From the NCBI RefSeq assembly GCF_000208745.1, contig NC_030859.1:8074446-8138445 (forward strand): 64,000 nucleotides of DNA, in the 5' to 3' direction. A program made the position numbers and the translations under genes. Shown here one piece after another: positions 22,669 through 34,261 of this stretch. The notes beneath the pieces were generated by a model, which had not been told where the DNA came from, did no database searches, and worked only from the letters and a program-made list of their open reading frames with translations. Numbering within the stretch: the first letter of the stretch is position 1; every line of letters starts with the position of its first letter. This stretch comes from Theobroma cacao (Eukaryota > Streptophyta > Magnoliopsida > Malvales > Malvaceae).

Positions 22669-25600
22669 TTATTTGAAACGAACATAAGGTAAATTTATTT
22701 TATCTAATCTAAGAATGCCTTTGAGCTGACCTTCGGCTTGTGATACTACATGCAGGTTTTGGTGCGAATGCCCCTGATTGGAAAGATGATCTACAGCCTG
22801 GTTTCCTTCTCTATGAATGTGTGAAATCTGATAAGAAATAGCATTCAAACATTTGCGGATGGAGGCCAACAAGTATCTAGTTTGGGAGGAGCCTTCATGT
22901 CCCTCATGTATCATTTGTACCACTACTTTTGCATCCATTTCTATCCAAATTCTAGACACATTGTACTCAATACATAAAGTAAACCTCTATGTAATGCCAT
23001 TAACTCTGCTTGTAATGAATTATAAGGTCTAAAATTTTCAAAAAACTCAAAATTCATGGTATCTGTATGATCTCAAAGTAGTCCACCACCAGTAGCATTT
23101 TGACAATTATGTTTGGAACTACCATCAACGTTTAACTTGAACTCACCTGTTAATGGTTTGTGCCAAGAGAATTTTTTTGGTGGAGGTGGGGATGCTTGCT
23201 GAAACATTAGGCCCAACGCTTAAGCAATCTGTAAATCTCCCCTCCACTGCCATCTTTTAAACTGCCTTCCATGGAATAATTGGTTAATAAGTTTCAAAAC
23301 TCTCCACACCACTCTATTAGAATACATGCCTAGGTTCGTATGCTTCGTATCATTACATTTAACCGATAGAAACCGAAAAATGAATAAAGGCATTAATGTG
23401 CGGATGTGCCTTTTTTTCGTATAATCACCAAAGTGCAACCATGCCCATATAATCTGATAAACATTTCGAGGGTGAGTAATGTAGATTTGGAAAAATTTTG
23501 TAAAAAAATTCCAAACTTGTGTAGCTATAGGACATTCTCACATGACATGAAAAAGAGACTCCTCGGAGTTGCAATATTGACATTTGGAAGCGAGTTGGAA
23601 TCCTTTAATTTTCAACCTCAAATCAACTAGAATCCAATTCTATAATAATCTCCATAGGAAAAAAGAAATAGTGAGAGGAATGCTTTTATGCCAAATTAAG
23701 TTAAACACAGAGTTTACCGAATCTCTTTGCCTGATTATTTCCCATGCTGACTTAGTAGTGAAATCACCATCCGAAGTGGGGGCCCAATATGCCATATCTA
23801 TGCTAGATGTATTAAGTGGAATTTTTAGAATTTCAGCAACCATCTCTTCTAGGAGCACACTATTCAATTTATCCACATCCCATTCATCATTGTTAAAGAA
23901 ATAACAAACTTGTGTCATAGATGATGAAAATGCAAGGAAACGATTAATCAATGGTTCATCCCCCATCTAACAATCATGCCAAAAGAATAACTTACCTTTC
24001 CCAATCTTCCACCGCATATGTTGTTCCGTAACTAGACAGCAAGTTAGCATTTGTTTCCACGTCTGTGAATCATGGCGTTTCGGTTGAGTATACCTTGGTA
24101 TTTTACCACTACAGTATTTAGCCCTCATGAATTTTGACCAAATGCTATTACAAGTCTGGAATCTCCACCACAGTTTCATACTAAAGGCGTCAAAAACATC
24201 TCCCAAGCCTTGAATATCTAACCCACCTTCAGAGGATGGTAGAGTAATCTTATGCCAAGCTTCCTAGTGAATTTTCTTAGTGCTTGTCGAACCTCCACAT
24301 AAGAAATTATTAAATAATCTTTCAATTTTTTCAATAACACAAATAGGGGGCTTTAGGACCTGAAGCAAATAAATAGGTAGAGAAGATAATACACTTCTTA
24401 ACAAGAAAGCATTTTATTTTCCCACCCTACTATACGCTCCTGTATCTTTGTCACAAGATCATCACAAAGAATTACCTTTTTCGACCTTTTGTATAGAGGC
24501 ACCCCCAAATATGTAACCGAGAGATATTTGTGAGAGAATCCAGTAGTCTGAGCAATGATTTGTTTTTTGGAATTTGTCACAACCTTATACGTAATGTAGT
24601 AACTTTTTTGATGGTTTATTCGCTGTCCAGAAATCACCTCATATTCCTGTAAAAATGCTAAAATTCTCTGCAAGGTAGATTTCGCACCATTAGTAAATAT
24701 AATCACATCATCCGCAAATGCCAAAGGACTTGCATTGAACAACCCGAAAAATACTGAATGGAAGGATATTGGGCAAACAAGGCATTCAAGCCTCGAGATA
24801 AATATTTTGCTACCAAAATGAATAATAAATGAGAAATGGAATCCCCTTGCCTAAGCCTCATCTCGGATTTAAAATACCCCACTGTGCTGCCATTTATCAA
24901 TAAAGAAAACCAACAATTGGAGATGCATCGTTTAATCATATCAATCCACTAAGAGCTAAAACCAAATTGCTGTAGCATTTGATAGAGAAAATTCTAATCA
25001 AGCCGATCATAAGCCTTCATCATATCAAGTTTAAGAACCACATTACCTCCACGAGCCTTCTTGTCAATCTTCCCTATTAATTCTTGAGCCAATAATATAT
25101 TATCATTGATCAATCTACCCCCAACAAAACCACTCTGATTGTCTGAGATAATGGAAGGGAGTACTTTTGTGAGCCGAATAGCCAAAATCTTAGTAATAAT
25201 TTTGTTCAACATATTACAAAGACTTATTGGCCTATATTCACTCCATTCCGAGGCGTGATTATTCTTGGGCAAAAGGACAAGTGCCGTAGATGTGATTCCC
25301 TTTGGAAGGGCTGCAGCTGAAAAAAAATCCACTACCGCATCTAAAAGATCTTTTGCAACAATATCCAGCATTATTGGTAGAAATATGATGAAAAGCCATC
25401 AAGGCCAACCATACTGTCTTTGTCATATTAAAAACTGCTTCCTTCAGCTCAGTCATGGTAGGAACTGCACATAAATTAGCATTGTCAGATTCAGAAATGA
25501 TGGAAGGAATTAAGGAATCATTAAATTTGGCCATTTTATTCGGTTCACTCTTTATAAGGGAAGAAAAAATTCTACAGCAGAGGCCTTTACAAGATCCGGA

Positions 25601-26711
25601 TTGTCTGTCCAGCTCCCATCAGAATTTTGTATCTTGAATATGTGGCTTTTTATTCTCTTCTTTTTAACTCTCGTATGGAAGAATTTGGTGGTACTCTCCC
25701 CCTCCACCAGCCATTTAATTCTCGATTTTTGTTTCCATAATGACTCTTCTGCACTAAGATGAAGATTAAGTTGCGCATAAGCTTTGTTCATGGAAGCTCG
25801 GCTTTCCATTGTCTGCTCCTGTTGGAACCGCTTCAAATTGTGGAATATATCTCCAAAGACTACTTTATTCCACCATTTCAAATTCTTTTTTAAACGCAGT
25901 TGCTTACCCAGAAGGTCAGTATACCCGTACCATTGATTGGATGATTCCAGATCCTCTCCATAAAATTTTTAAAGCCATGATGAAGAACCCATGCATGCAA
26001 AAATCGAAAGGAAGAAGGCACTTTGGTTTGGGTCCTTAAGCACAATATTAACAGTGGACAATGATCCAAACCATCTCTATTTAAATGTTGAATTCTTGTT
26101 ATGCTGAAGAAGTTCGCCCATTGATGATTGTAAACCATTCTATCCAACCGTTGAAACATACGGTTATTTGTCCATGTGAACGGGTTACCTTGAAAGCCAC
26201 CATCTATCAAATCACAGTCCAATAGTGCTATTGCAAAGTCCTCCATTGCACCACCATGCGGTTCAACCCCAAATAACCTTTCATCTCTATTCAAAATAAC
26301 ATTAAAGTCACCACCCACAATCCAAGAAAGTTGGATACTCTTGGCCAAGCTTCTCAAGCAATCCCAAAGTAGAACACGTTCAGACCTGGTGCATTTTGCA
26401 TAGACAAAAGAAGCATAAAAAGGCAGGTCTAGCCACGGCATGGAGAGTTTTACATGTAAGCATTGCACATGATCTAACATAACTGCACAGTTCACATCAA
26501 AAGAGTGAAAGAACCAAATTTTATGGGAACAGGTTGTGAAAACTTTCTCAAACCCCAGTTTCCTTCTAAAATATTCAGCCTTTGTCACATTAACCATTGG
26601 CTCCAAAATAACGAGAATTTTAATTTTATGCATGAGTTGTAGTTTCTTGATTCTTCGTTGAATAGCATTACTTGAGATTCCTCTCACATTCCACACAAAT
26701 GCATTGATCAT
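22669..26711 (-). pseudogene. LINE ORF2: endonuclease, reverse transcriptase, RNase H
   Basis: From the N-terminus: an APE-type endonuclease (26711-25890; start INAFVWNVRG, motif GGDFNVI, GNPFTWTNNR, DHCPLL); a linker with WLVEGESTTKFFH (25881-25552); reverse transcriptase (25371-24398) with YRPISLCN, SGFVGGRLI and the catalytic FADDVIIF; a zinc-binding region (23966-23640); and RNase H (22959-22669) with HREGNQAVDHLS. The ATG at 26711 is preferred to the upstream GTG because the endonuclease motif follows it directly. Several stops and frameshifts (for example near 25890, 25540, 24990, 24740, 24390, 23640) inactivate the frame. When intact, such proteins nick the target and copy the RNA there. 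Confidence 0.88.
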
Positions 26712-26812
26712 GGATAAGGTCTGACAGGAAAGCACACTGAGATGGAGTCATTATTCGGATCAACATCTGTGTCCCCCATGCATACTGCATCCTCCGAGGC
26801 AGAGCTGATCGT

Positions 26813-28960
26813 TCACCCAAGGGAAACTGCACCTTTAGAATTTCTCCTGTGCCTTACCAGTGGGTGAACTTCCAGTTCACCATAGCACATTCCTTCATGT
26901 GAAGGAATATCACTCAATTCTTTATTAAACAGATACTTACCCATGCCCCGATCCGAGTTTGACCGATTTGCATATATTCCTTGCATGCTTTCACGTATGC
27001 ATGTGGTTGTTGAAGCAGCTAATATATTTCCACCTGAATGCTCAGTCTCCAACTTATCATCCTCCCCTTGTTTGCTGCCTTCATCACCGTGGATAGTACC
27101 GAGTGGGAGAAAGCCATAAGAACTCAGTGCCTTACTTCTTCCGAGTTGATTCATTTCCTCATCCACCAAAGGCATATTTTCCTCGCTTCCTTCCACTAAA
27201 TCATCACTCAGTGATGCATAAACCATCACCATACGTTGCCCGTCTGATCGATTAGGACCATCACCATTTATAGTCGATTCTAACGACCTCACCACTAGCT
27301 TCTTTTTTTTCTTCTATTTTCTATCCATAACATTCTGTGCATTCGCCACTCTTTCCACAGATTCACCCTCATTCCTCTTATTGTCACCAACTCTTACATG
27401 AAAAGTTTCTAGGCCAACAAGCTCAGAAAACACTGTCTCTTTCTCGCCTATGCCTTTTCTAGACAAACTCCATTCCCCATGCACGTTGACAGATTCCTGA
27501 AGCACCCCATCTGACCCAGTTGGCTTTGTGGTGAGTGTAGCCACTTTCTCGAGTGCAACCGGCTGCTCTTCATTATCATGTAGGATCTCATTGCCCATTC
27601 CCCTGCCATCTTCCTTCACATTGAACTCTACTTCCTCACCTTTTCACCCTGAATCTTCACCAAGTGGCTCACTCAAAAAATTTTTCTTTCCCTCAGAATC
27701 ACTGTTCACATACTCTGTTTGCCCCTGTTTTTCGAACTGATTTTGCATTCGATCTTCCTCCCCCGAGATCGTATGAAATTTGTTAAAAACTAGAACGTTT
27801 GCATCCTTAGGATCCTGATCTGATCCGATTTCCCTACCCTGCCGATCCTTAACACCACTTATACCTACTTTGCCCACTACCTACCATCGTGAGGTCTGTT
27901 TCGCTGGTTCTTCCCAGCACAGATTTTTTTCTTTTTCCCGAATTCTTCCATTACCTCCTTCAAACCTTGCGACCTTTTTCTCATCTTCAGTTCCTGTTGG
28001 CAGCGTAATAAAAGACTTTGTGTTGCCCTTAGGCTGCGACTTACCCTATCTAGATTGCCTTGGCTTATTCTCCAACACAATACAGTCTGTTTCTTTATGT
28101 CCCACATGACAGCAATGTAAACAGTAATCTGGCATTGTTGAAAACTCCACCCTTTGTGAATAGCTGCTAGTCACCATGCCTGTATCTCTATTCTGTATCA
28201 CGATCCAAACGTGATCCACAAGAGGCTTCTTACAATCATATTCGACACATACACGAGCCACATTCGGTCGAGACCCCTTTGCAATGGCCTTATTGACAAA
28301 TAATGGCTTCCCAACTGTCTTGGCAATCAAAAGCAGAGCCAATTTCTTGTACAAGTGTGCCTTCAGATTCGAAAACGAGATCCATACTGGTACCACCAAG
28401 GACTCCTTCTCCGCTTCAAACTCTGGATACCATTTGAATACCCACATTTTTTGGTTAGCAATGAACCAATGCTGTCTTGTCCAGATGCGGTTAAAATCTT
28501 ACTTATTTGACAAGTGAATAAAGACATGTTTATAGTCTAACCATTTGATCTCATAGGAGCTTGCAAGGTCGATCCCTTTGAACGCAGATCTGATATCCTT
28601 GAGTTTCGGCATGCGTGAAAACTTACCCACCAGGCAAAGATTGAACCGCTCTGCTAGAGTCCGAATTTCATCCTAAAAAAATGCAGCAGCAGGTCGATCC
28701 TTATACACCACGGGATCTTGGTTCAGGGGAATCATAGGGGGCTTTTCTCCTTTAGCGATAGAAAGAAAGGATTTCCTTTGAAACCTAAGAGAGGTTGGCG
28801 GCTGGTTCTGAAGGTCAAAAGCTTGTGAGCCATTATTGTTGACTAGTGACGCATGACTTTTGGCTTCAGCAGTGAGATGCATGGGTCTCGGTTGTAAAGA
28901 GGGGGAAGAACCAATCTGCAATGAGGAGATTAGGGGATTTGGTAGCCGACTAGTAGCCAT
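26813..28960 (-). pseudogene. LINE ORF1: RNA-binding protein with CCHC knuckle
   Basis: Starts at ATG 28960 (MATSRLPNPL). After a stop near 28673, the plant LINE ORF1 nucleic-acid-binding pattern appears: WFIANQKMWVFKWYPEF, VPVWISFSNLKAHLYKK, GKPLFVNKAIAKGSRPN. It is followed by the zinc knuckle CLHCCHVGHKETDC (28130-28080), then a long acidic, low-complexity tail to 26813. Five or so stops break it (28673, near 28500, 28046, 27877, 27644, 27314). Its expected role is to coat element RNA. Confidence 0.8.
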
Positions 28961-29042
28961 CCAGTGAGGGTAAGGGAGCGGGGGGAATTGTGAGAAATTG
29001 AGAGCGTTTTCTACTTTTTTTTTTTTTTGTTACCTTGGTTGG

Positions 29043-29162
29043 TTGTTACTGTTGAAGTAAAAATTTTTCTTAGTTTAGAAAGAGTCAAAATATGTGATTT
29101 TTATAAAACAATTTTTTGAAAATAAATTATGGTAGTAATGGTGTAACACTCTTGATCTTGAT
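29043..29162 (+). mobile_element. Element E 3' LTR, second part
   Basis: Continues the E LTR beyond the LINE: 'agaaagagtcaaaatatgtgatttttataaaacaa' matches E2 at 56475-56510. It is cut at 29162 by the start of element C. The rest of this LTR was not found on the far side of C. Confidence 0.8.
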
Positions 29163-29513
29163 TGTAACACCCCTAATTTTTGGTATGAATTGTGTAATGT
29201 GAACCAAGACAATAGATGTGCTAAATTGAACCAAGACTATGAATATTGGTATAAAGGAGAGTTTTTAATGGAATTGTGTATATGTTTGGCACTTTGACAC
29301 CTAAATACGATATTAAGGCAAATCTCGATAAAAATGATGCTTTAATCCTATAACTTGAGGATTTGATTTAATTTGATATATTTTTGAGAATATATGTATG
29401 AGGATTTGAATTATATGAGTTATTTGAGGTATGAGATTAACATGGAATGGATTTGGGGTGTTAAGTTAAATTTTTGGAAGTTAGAAAAGACTAAAAACTA
29501 TCTATAGGGGAAA

Positions 29514-29775
29514 ATGTATTGATACATCACCTCATGTATCGATACATTCTTGGTGGGAAAAATAATATGAGGTGTTTTAGAGGATTTCTATCGATACATT
29601 TAAGAATGTATCGATAGATTTAGAAATTTGATGAACATGTATCGATACATTGTCCCAATGTATTAATACATTTGAAGGAGAGAGCATCCAAGACCATTTT
29701 ACCTGAAATGTATCGATACATTGCCTTAATGTATCAATGCATTCAATTGAAATATGAGAAAATGTATCGATACAT
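29514..29775 (+). promoter_or_regulatory. Nine ATGTATCGATACAT palindromes in pairs, C LTR
   Basis: 14-bp words at 29514, 29534, 29586, 29606, 29637, 29658, 29708, 29729 and 29762. Exact copies are at 29534, 29637, 29708 and 29762; the rest differ by one to three bases. Partners are 20, 20, 21 and 21 bp apart, and pairs start 51-72 bp apart. They lie in U3, just upstream of the likely promoter. The regular two-turn spacing suggests cooperative protein binding; that is inference. Confidence 0.9.
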
Positions 29776-30416
29776 CACTAAGGAATGGTAAAAATAAAAA
29801 GAGGTTTTGGGCATTCTGCCATTTTAAGAGAAAACCTAGTTTCTTTCTTTCTCTCTCTACCCTTTTCGAACCCTAAGCCTTCAAATGGCATTTGGAGCCT
29901 ATTTGAGTTAGATCCAAAGCTTGGAAAATTGATCTAGAGGTAAGATCATATGTTTTTACCGATTTATTTTTGATTTAATCGGTTAATAACCACGGATCTA
30001 GATATTTTCAAATTTGGTTAAACTCTTTCCCCTTGAGTTTATCGGTGATTTGAAGCCTAAATTTGGGTAACCGAACTTCTAAGATAAGGATTTAGCTCAT
30101 TTGTTGGAAGAATAAGCATGTATATTGAATTTGGGTATTTATGAAAAGTTGGGATATTTTTGAAAACTAGGAAATAAATATTTTTGGGATGCTTTGATGT
30201 TTCTACGAGAAAATTAAAGCCCCCTAATGTGTTGGTGAGCAATAAGACGACTGAAGGCCAAGGATTTGAGGTCAACTATAGGAGTGCTTCTGATTGTCAA
30301 GGTGAGTGAGATTTAATTAAATGCATGTGATGCATCTTGCATAATGTATGCGCTGCCATGGTACTTAAATGTTGTGTGTATGCTTAGATGAGAATGCCTA
30401 GGCTAGAGAATTGATA

Positions 30417-30420
<4 letters not shown>

Positions 30421-30453
<33 letters not shown>
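30421..30453. repeat. (TG)n microsatellite in the C LTR
   Basis: About sixteen TG units in the transcribed part of the LTR. Confidence 0.95.
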
Positions 30454-30455
<2 letters not shown>

Positions 30456-32314
30456 ACCTAGATGTATGTGGCTACGCTAGAGAACAAACATGACTGTGTG
30501 CCTAGATAAGGATGCCTAGGCTTATTAGTTATTTGAGATAGGAAATTGTGTTTGTGTGATTTGTGGTGAGCCACAAAATGGCATTGTGTTGGAACCTATG
30601 GCATGTAGGACCTAAAACAAGAGGCCTACACATGGTATGATATGAATTATGGATTAAAGACTATGTCGAATTATGATGAATAGGCTACGAAGTAGGTATA
30701 CGACTCAATATGTATTTGGGTTAATGGCATAGCGATTGAGTGATATTAAATATGTAAGGCCAAAGAGCCATGATTACTTATGGATGTAATCCATACATGA
30801 ATGCCCACGTACTTATGGTTGATTTGAGGATACGCATAAGGTTGTTAAGCCTTGATTAATAGGATTGAATATGATGAATACCCATGTGAGGTTAAGGGCA
30901 TGAGGACCTATAGATCGATTATGTTTTGTTTGATGATGCCTTAGAGTTTTGAAGGCACTTAGATTTATACTAAGCTTTAAGATGACTGAAGCTCGTTTAA
31001 TTTGAATATGATTTGATGTGGACATATGGAATGTCACAAGCACAATGGGTTGATTTGTGGATATATGTTCTGTCCAAAGGATGAATTCCGAACATTGATT
31101 TGACTTGAAGTTGAATGGAGTCCCACGCCATGTGATTATGTGTGCTTGTAGGGATGGTGGTAAGTAGGGACAGTGGCATTAATCCTGCCTGTGATTCCCA
31201 CCTGTAGTGCTGTGGTGCCATTTGTTGAGATTACTCCAAGTGATGTTGACCGTTGGGAGATTACTCCAGTCGATGATATGATTTTTAGCCAGTTGCTTTG
31301 GCATTGTGTGTGATTTGTTCTCTTCCTGTTGCTTCAGCATGGGCATGATTTGTTCTCTGCTAGTGGCTTTGCCATGAACATGATTTGGTTCTCTATCAGT
31401 TGGCCACCGAGAGTGATTTGACTACATCAAGGGTAGGACCACTCATTTGATTCATTTGACTATGATAACATGCATCGGGGATTGCATGATTTGATTTGAA
31501 ATATGAATATGTGGTGACCATTGTAAATGATATTTGATGAAATGCTTCAAATTAAACTATTATTTGTAAATGGGATTTGAGCTTCTGCTTGGCAACTAAG
31601 GTGTGCCTAGGAAGACCACTTTAATGATAGCGACTTTAAAGATAAGCCTTGAATTTATATGATTTGACGTGAGGACATAGAACTTGGGAATTATGGATAT
31701 GATATGCTGTTGAGATGTGATCAGGTAGGGCTTATATGATGAGTTGTGCATGTAGGATATTAGGATGATCCTTGCACCTTTGAATTGGAAATGTTTGATT
31801 ATGAAAGTTTTATGGTGAGATAGGCCTAAATATATTTTATATGTAAAATATTATGCTGTGATAGGGTCCCCTCACTTCATATTAGATGACTCACTCTTCT
31901 GTTATACCATATGCAGATAAATAGGCCATAGAGTTGTGTGGTAAAGGTCATCCAACAACAGACCATTTTTAGCATCTAGTAGGTTCCTGCCTGCTATGTC
32001 ACTCCGCTACATCAGTCACGAGCTTTTGCTCCACACTTAGTCTATTGTGTGTGTAAGCACAATGTGCCATATGAATTTATGTGTAAGGGTTGTTATGTAA
32101 AAACCCGCCTTGAACGACCAACGTATGGCCTTTTGAACATTTGTATGAATTATGTGCCAAGGATAATATATTATATTCGATTTTATTGTCAACATTTGAT
32201 TATGGAATCCCTTGGCTTTGCGTTATATGATTTTGAACTTTGAGCCTTGCTTGAGTCTAGTGAGCTTACTTGTTGGGCTCGATCACGGACCCTCGGGTTT
32301 GGGTTGTGACATAG

Positions 32315-32335
32315 TTAATATCAGAGCCCTAGGTT
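32315..32335 (+). other. Element C primer-binding site
   Basis: 'ttaatatcagagccctaggtt' three bases after the LTR end; initiator tRNA-Met type with the GG changed to AA. Confidence 0.8.
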
Positions 32336-32488
32336 AAAGTGTTCTAGGTAAATTTTTGTTTGTTAGCGGAGTGTCGAGATTAGTGTAGAGTCTTGTTCAT
32401 TGTTTATGATTGTAGCATGAATTATGAGCTGGAGGGTGCACGAACTCCCAAGTTCTTGTACTCCAACCTACCTTTAGAATTTGATTGG
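32336..32488 (+). mobile_element. Element C leader, cut by element A
   Basis: The leader shares 'ttagcggagtgtcgagattagtgtagagt' with D (21150-21180) and ends in ATTGG (32484-32488), the left target duplication of element A. It resumes at 51202 with 'attggtgttgctc', matching D at 21277 ('attggtgtttgctcc'). Confidence 0.85.
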
Positions 32489-34261
32489 TGTTGTTGAATT
32501 TGCACATGCAAGCATACGCATCGAACAAGTAATATAAGCAATAAGTCCAAATTATCGTTCCCACAAGAATTTGTTTCTAAAGTTTCACTAAGTACTAAAA
32601 TTATAAAACAAATTAATCTTATTTAAGTAATCTGAAAATTGTAGAAAAACTAATTGAAAACAATTAAAAATCAACATTAAATAAACTAACAAACTAAATA
32701 AGTTGAGAAAAGCAGTTTGTTAAAGACCTAGGATTATGGGTTCATTCAACATTTCATCTGATACCAGCTTTTCTTGTTATTTATCTTTCTTGGGTAGAAT
32801 CCAAAGCTATGGACAAGTTCCGTCGAGTTGCTTATACAAATACCTAACTTAATTAGTTCACTATATGTCTATGGAATAAATTAATTTAAGTTCATTAAGC
32901 AAGTGTCCTAATGTGGCTATGTATGACAATTGGTGTATGTCTACCCAAATTGCGAATCAGATCACCTAAGTAACATGAACATACACTATTCAAACCTTAG
33001 TCCAATCTAAAATCTCTCTGTCGAGTCTCAATTAGATTCACAAATTAGTTAATTGTTGGCCAAACAATCAAAAGTATTAAGAACATATTTGAATAAGCAA
33101 AACTACACCCATTTATGATAAATAAAAAAGAAACTAATATTCAAACTACATGTTGAAATCCACCACGATCTTAGAAAAATAATTTAGCTTGTAATATCTA
33201 ATAAAAACAATGTCCATAGAAATTTATCCATGAATCTAAGTCAAAGAAAATAAAAGAAACACAAAAGTATAGAAAGAAACTAATTATTAAAGCTTTATGA
33301 CATCAATTCTTTCTCAAATTCTCTTGTTTTCTTGCTTTGTTCTTGGCTCCAAATCTCCAAAATAGTTGCTTGCTATTTCCCCCTTAAAACCTTTGAAAAA
33401 GGTCCTTTAAATAGGCTCCAAGTAACCTAATTTCCAAAACCCCATCAAATTTTTATTTTAAAAAATTGTCCAACATCGTGCCCTTGATTTCTTGGTGCTG
33501 CAATGCTGAATTTTTGCCTTGGGAGTGCTGTGGCACTACTCTTTCAGCATCGCGATTCTGTGCTTTTGGGAAAATGTATGGTGCGCCCCTGATGCTTAGC
33601 GAAGCGGTCATGGTTTCCAGTGATGATGCAGTCTATTAAATTTGAATGTGGTTTTGACCCTAATATGTTCTGAACTGAGAATTGTGGTATATATAAAAGT
33701 TGTATCCCTGTCTCTTAACTTTCTAATGGCTCAAGAATCACATTAATTGGACTTCTGGGTTGAAAGATATGCTCCAAATACCGAATCATGTTTAGTCCAT
33801 TCATACTACTGCAGTACTCCAATTTAGACAAATATTTTGACCATGATCCAATCAGAATTGGGTGAATTGGTAAACATAAAAGTTGTAGCCATTCCTCTTA
33901 ATTCTGTTGGTAGAAGAATCACTTTTTTTCAAACTCTGTATAAAGAGTTATGGTCAAAATACCAAAATATATACAAATGAAGTCATCATCATACTCGCAC
34001 GAATTTTTGTCAAATGAGCCTTTTTTTTATCAAATTTCCTACAAAAGCGATAAGTGAAACCAACAATACCTACTCTTAAAGTAATTTAAAACAAAATAAC
34101 ATAAAATCTAACTAAAATAACTTAAATTAACTACTCGACGTGTAATCAAACTTAAACTAGAAAAACACCTAAAATGCTATAATTTGAACCTAAAATCGCA
34201 AAGATCTAGCTACTTAAGCCTCCAAAATTTGTCAAAATAACTCTACATAATACAATTATCA
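32489..34261 (-). mobile_element. Element A 3' LTR
   Basis: 1773 bp, with the right terminus 'attatca' directly next to the polypurine tract. TATA-like 'cctatttaaagg' at about 33405-33416 (minus), with palindromic words at 33470-33610 on its upstream side, then two copies of the shared LTR module (33669-33790 and 33853-33980, antisense to the element). By eye the two LTRs are roughly nine-tenths identical. Confidence 0.9.

Larger units (their letters stand above)
22383..29028 (-). mobile_element. Near full-length L1-type LINE
   Basis: The minus-strand element is bounded by a 14-bp target duplication: GTTACCTTGGCTGG at 22369-22382 and GTTACCTTGGTTGG at 29029-29042 (one mismatch). Its 3' end is an A-tail (T-run at 22383-22393 on the plus strand). 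It carries ORF1 with a CCHC knuckle, then ORF2 with endonuclease, reverse transcriptase, zinc-binding region and RNase H, the usual order of RNase H-bearing plant L1 elements. The 6.6-kb length fits a complete copy. Its 5' end begins with a run of about 14 A, which is unusual. It lies inside the E 3' LTR, whose halves rejoin across it. Confidence 0.93.
29163..32311 (+). mobile_element. Element C 5' LTR
   Basis: A 3.15-kb LTR, TGTAACACCCCTAATT...GGGTTGTGACA, followed by a primer-binding site. It contains nine palindromic words (29514-29775) just before an A-rich TATA-like stretch (29790), then a CT-rich leader, a (TG)n run, and local tandem repeats (31225-31440 with 'tgatttgttctct'). Related to D. 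The left flank is the E 3' LTR; no right-hand flank was identified, so C lacks a recognised 3' LTR here. Confidence 0.9.

Noticed and set aside
29514..29775. Simple tandem repeat explanation for the palindrome array
   Set aside because: Only the 14-bp words recur; the spacers between them differ in sequence, and two distinct distances alternate.
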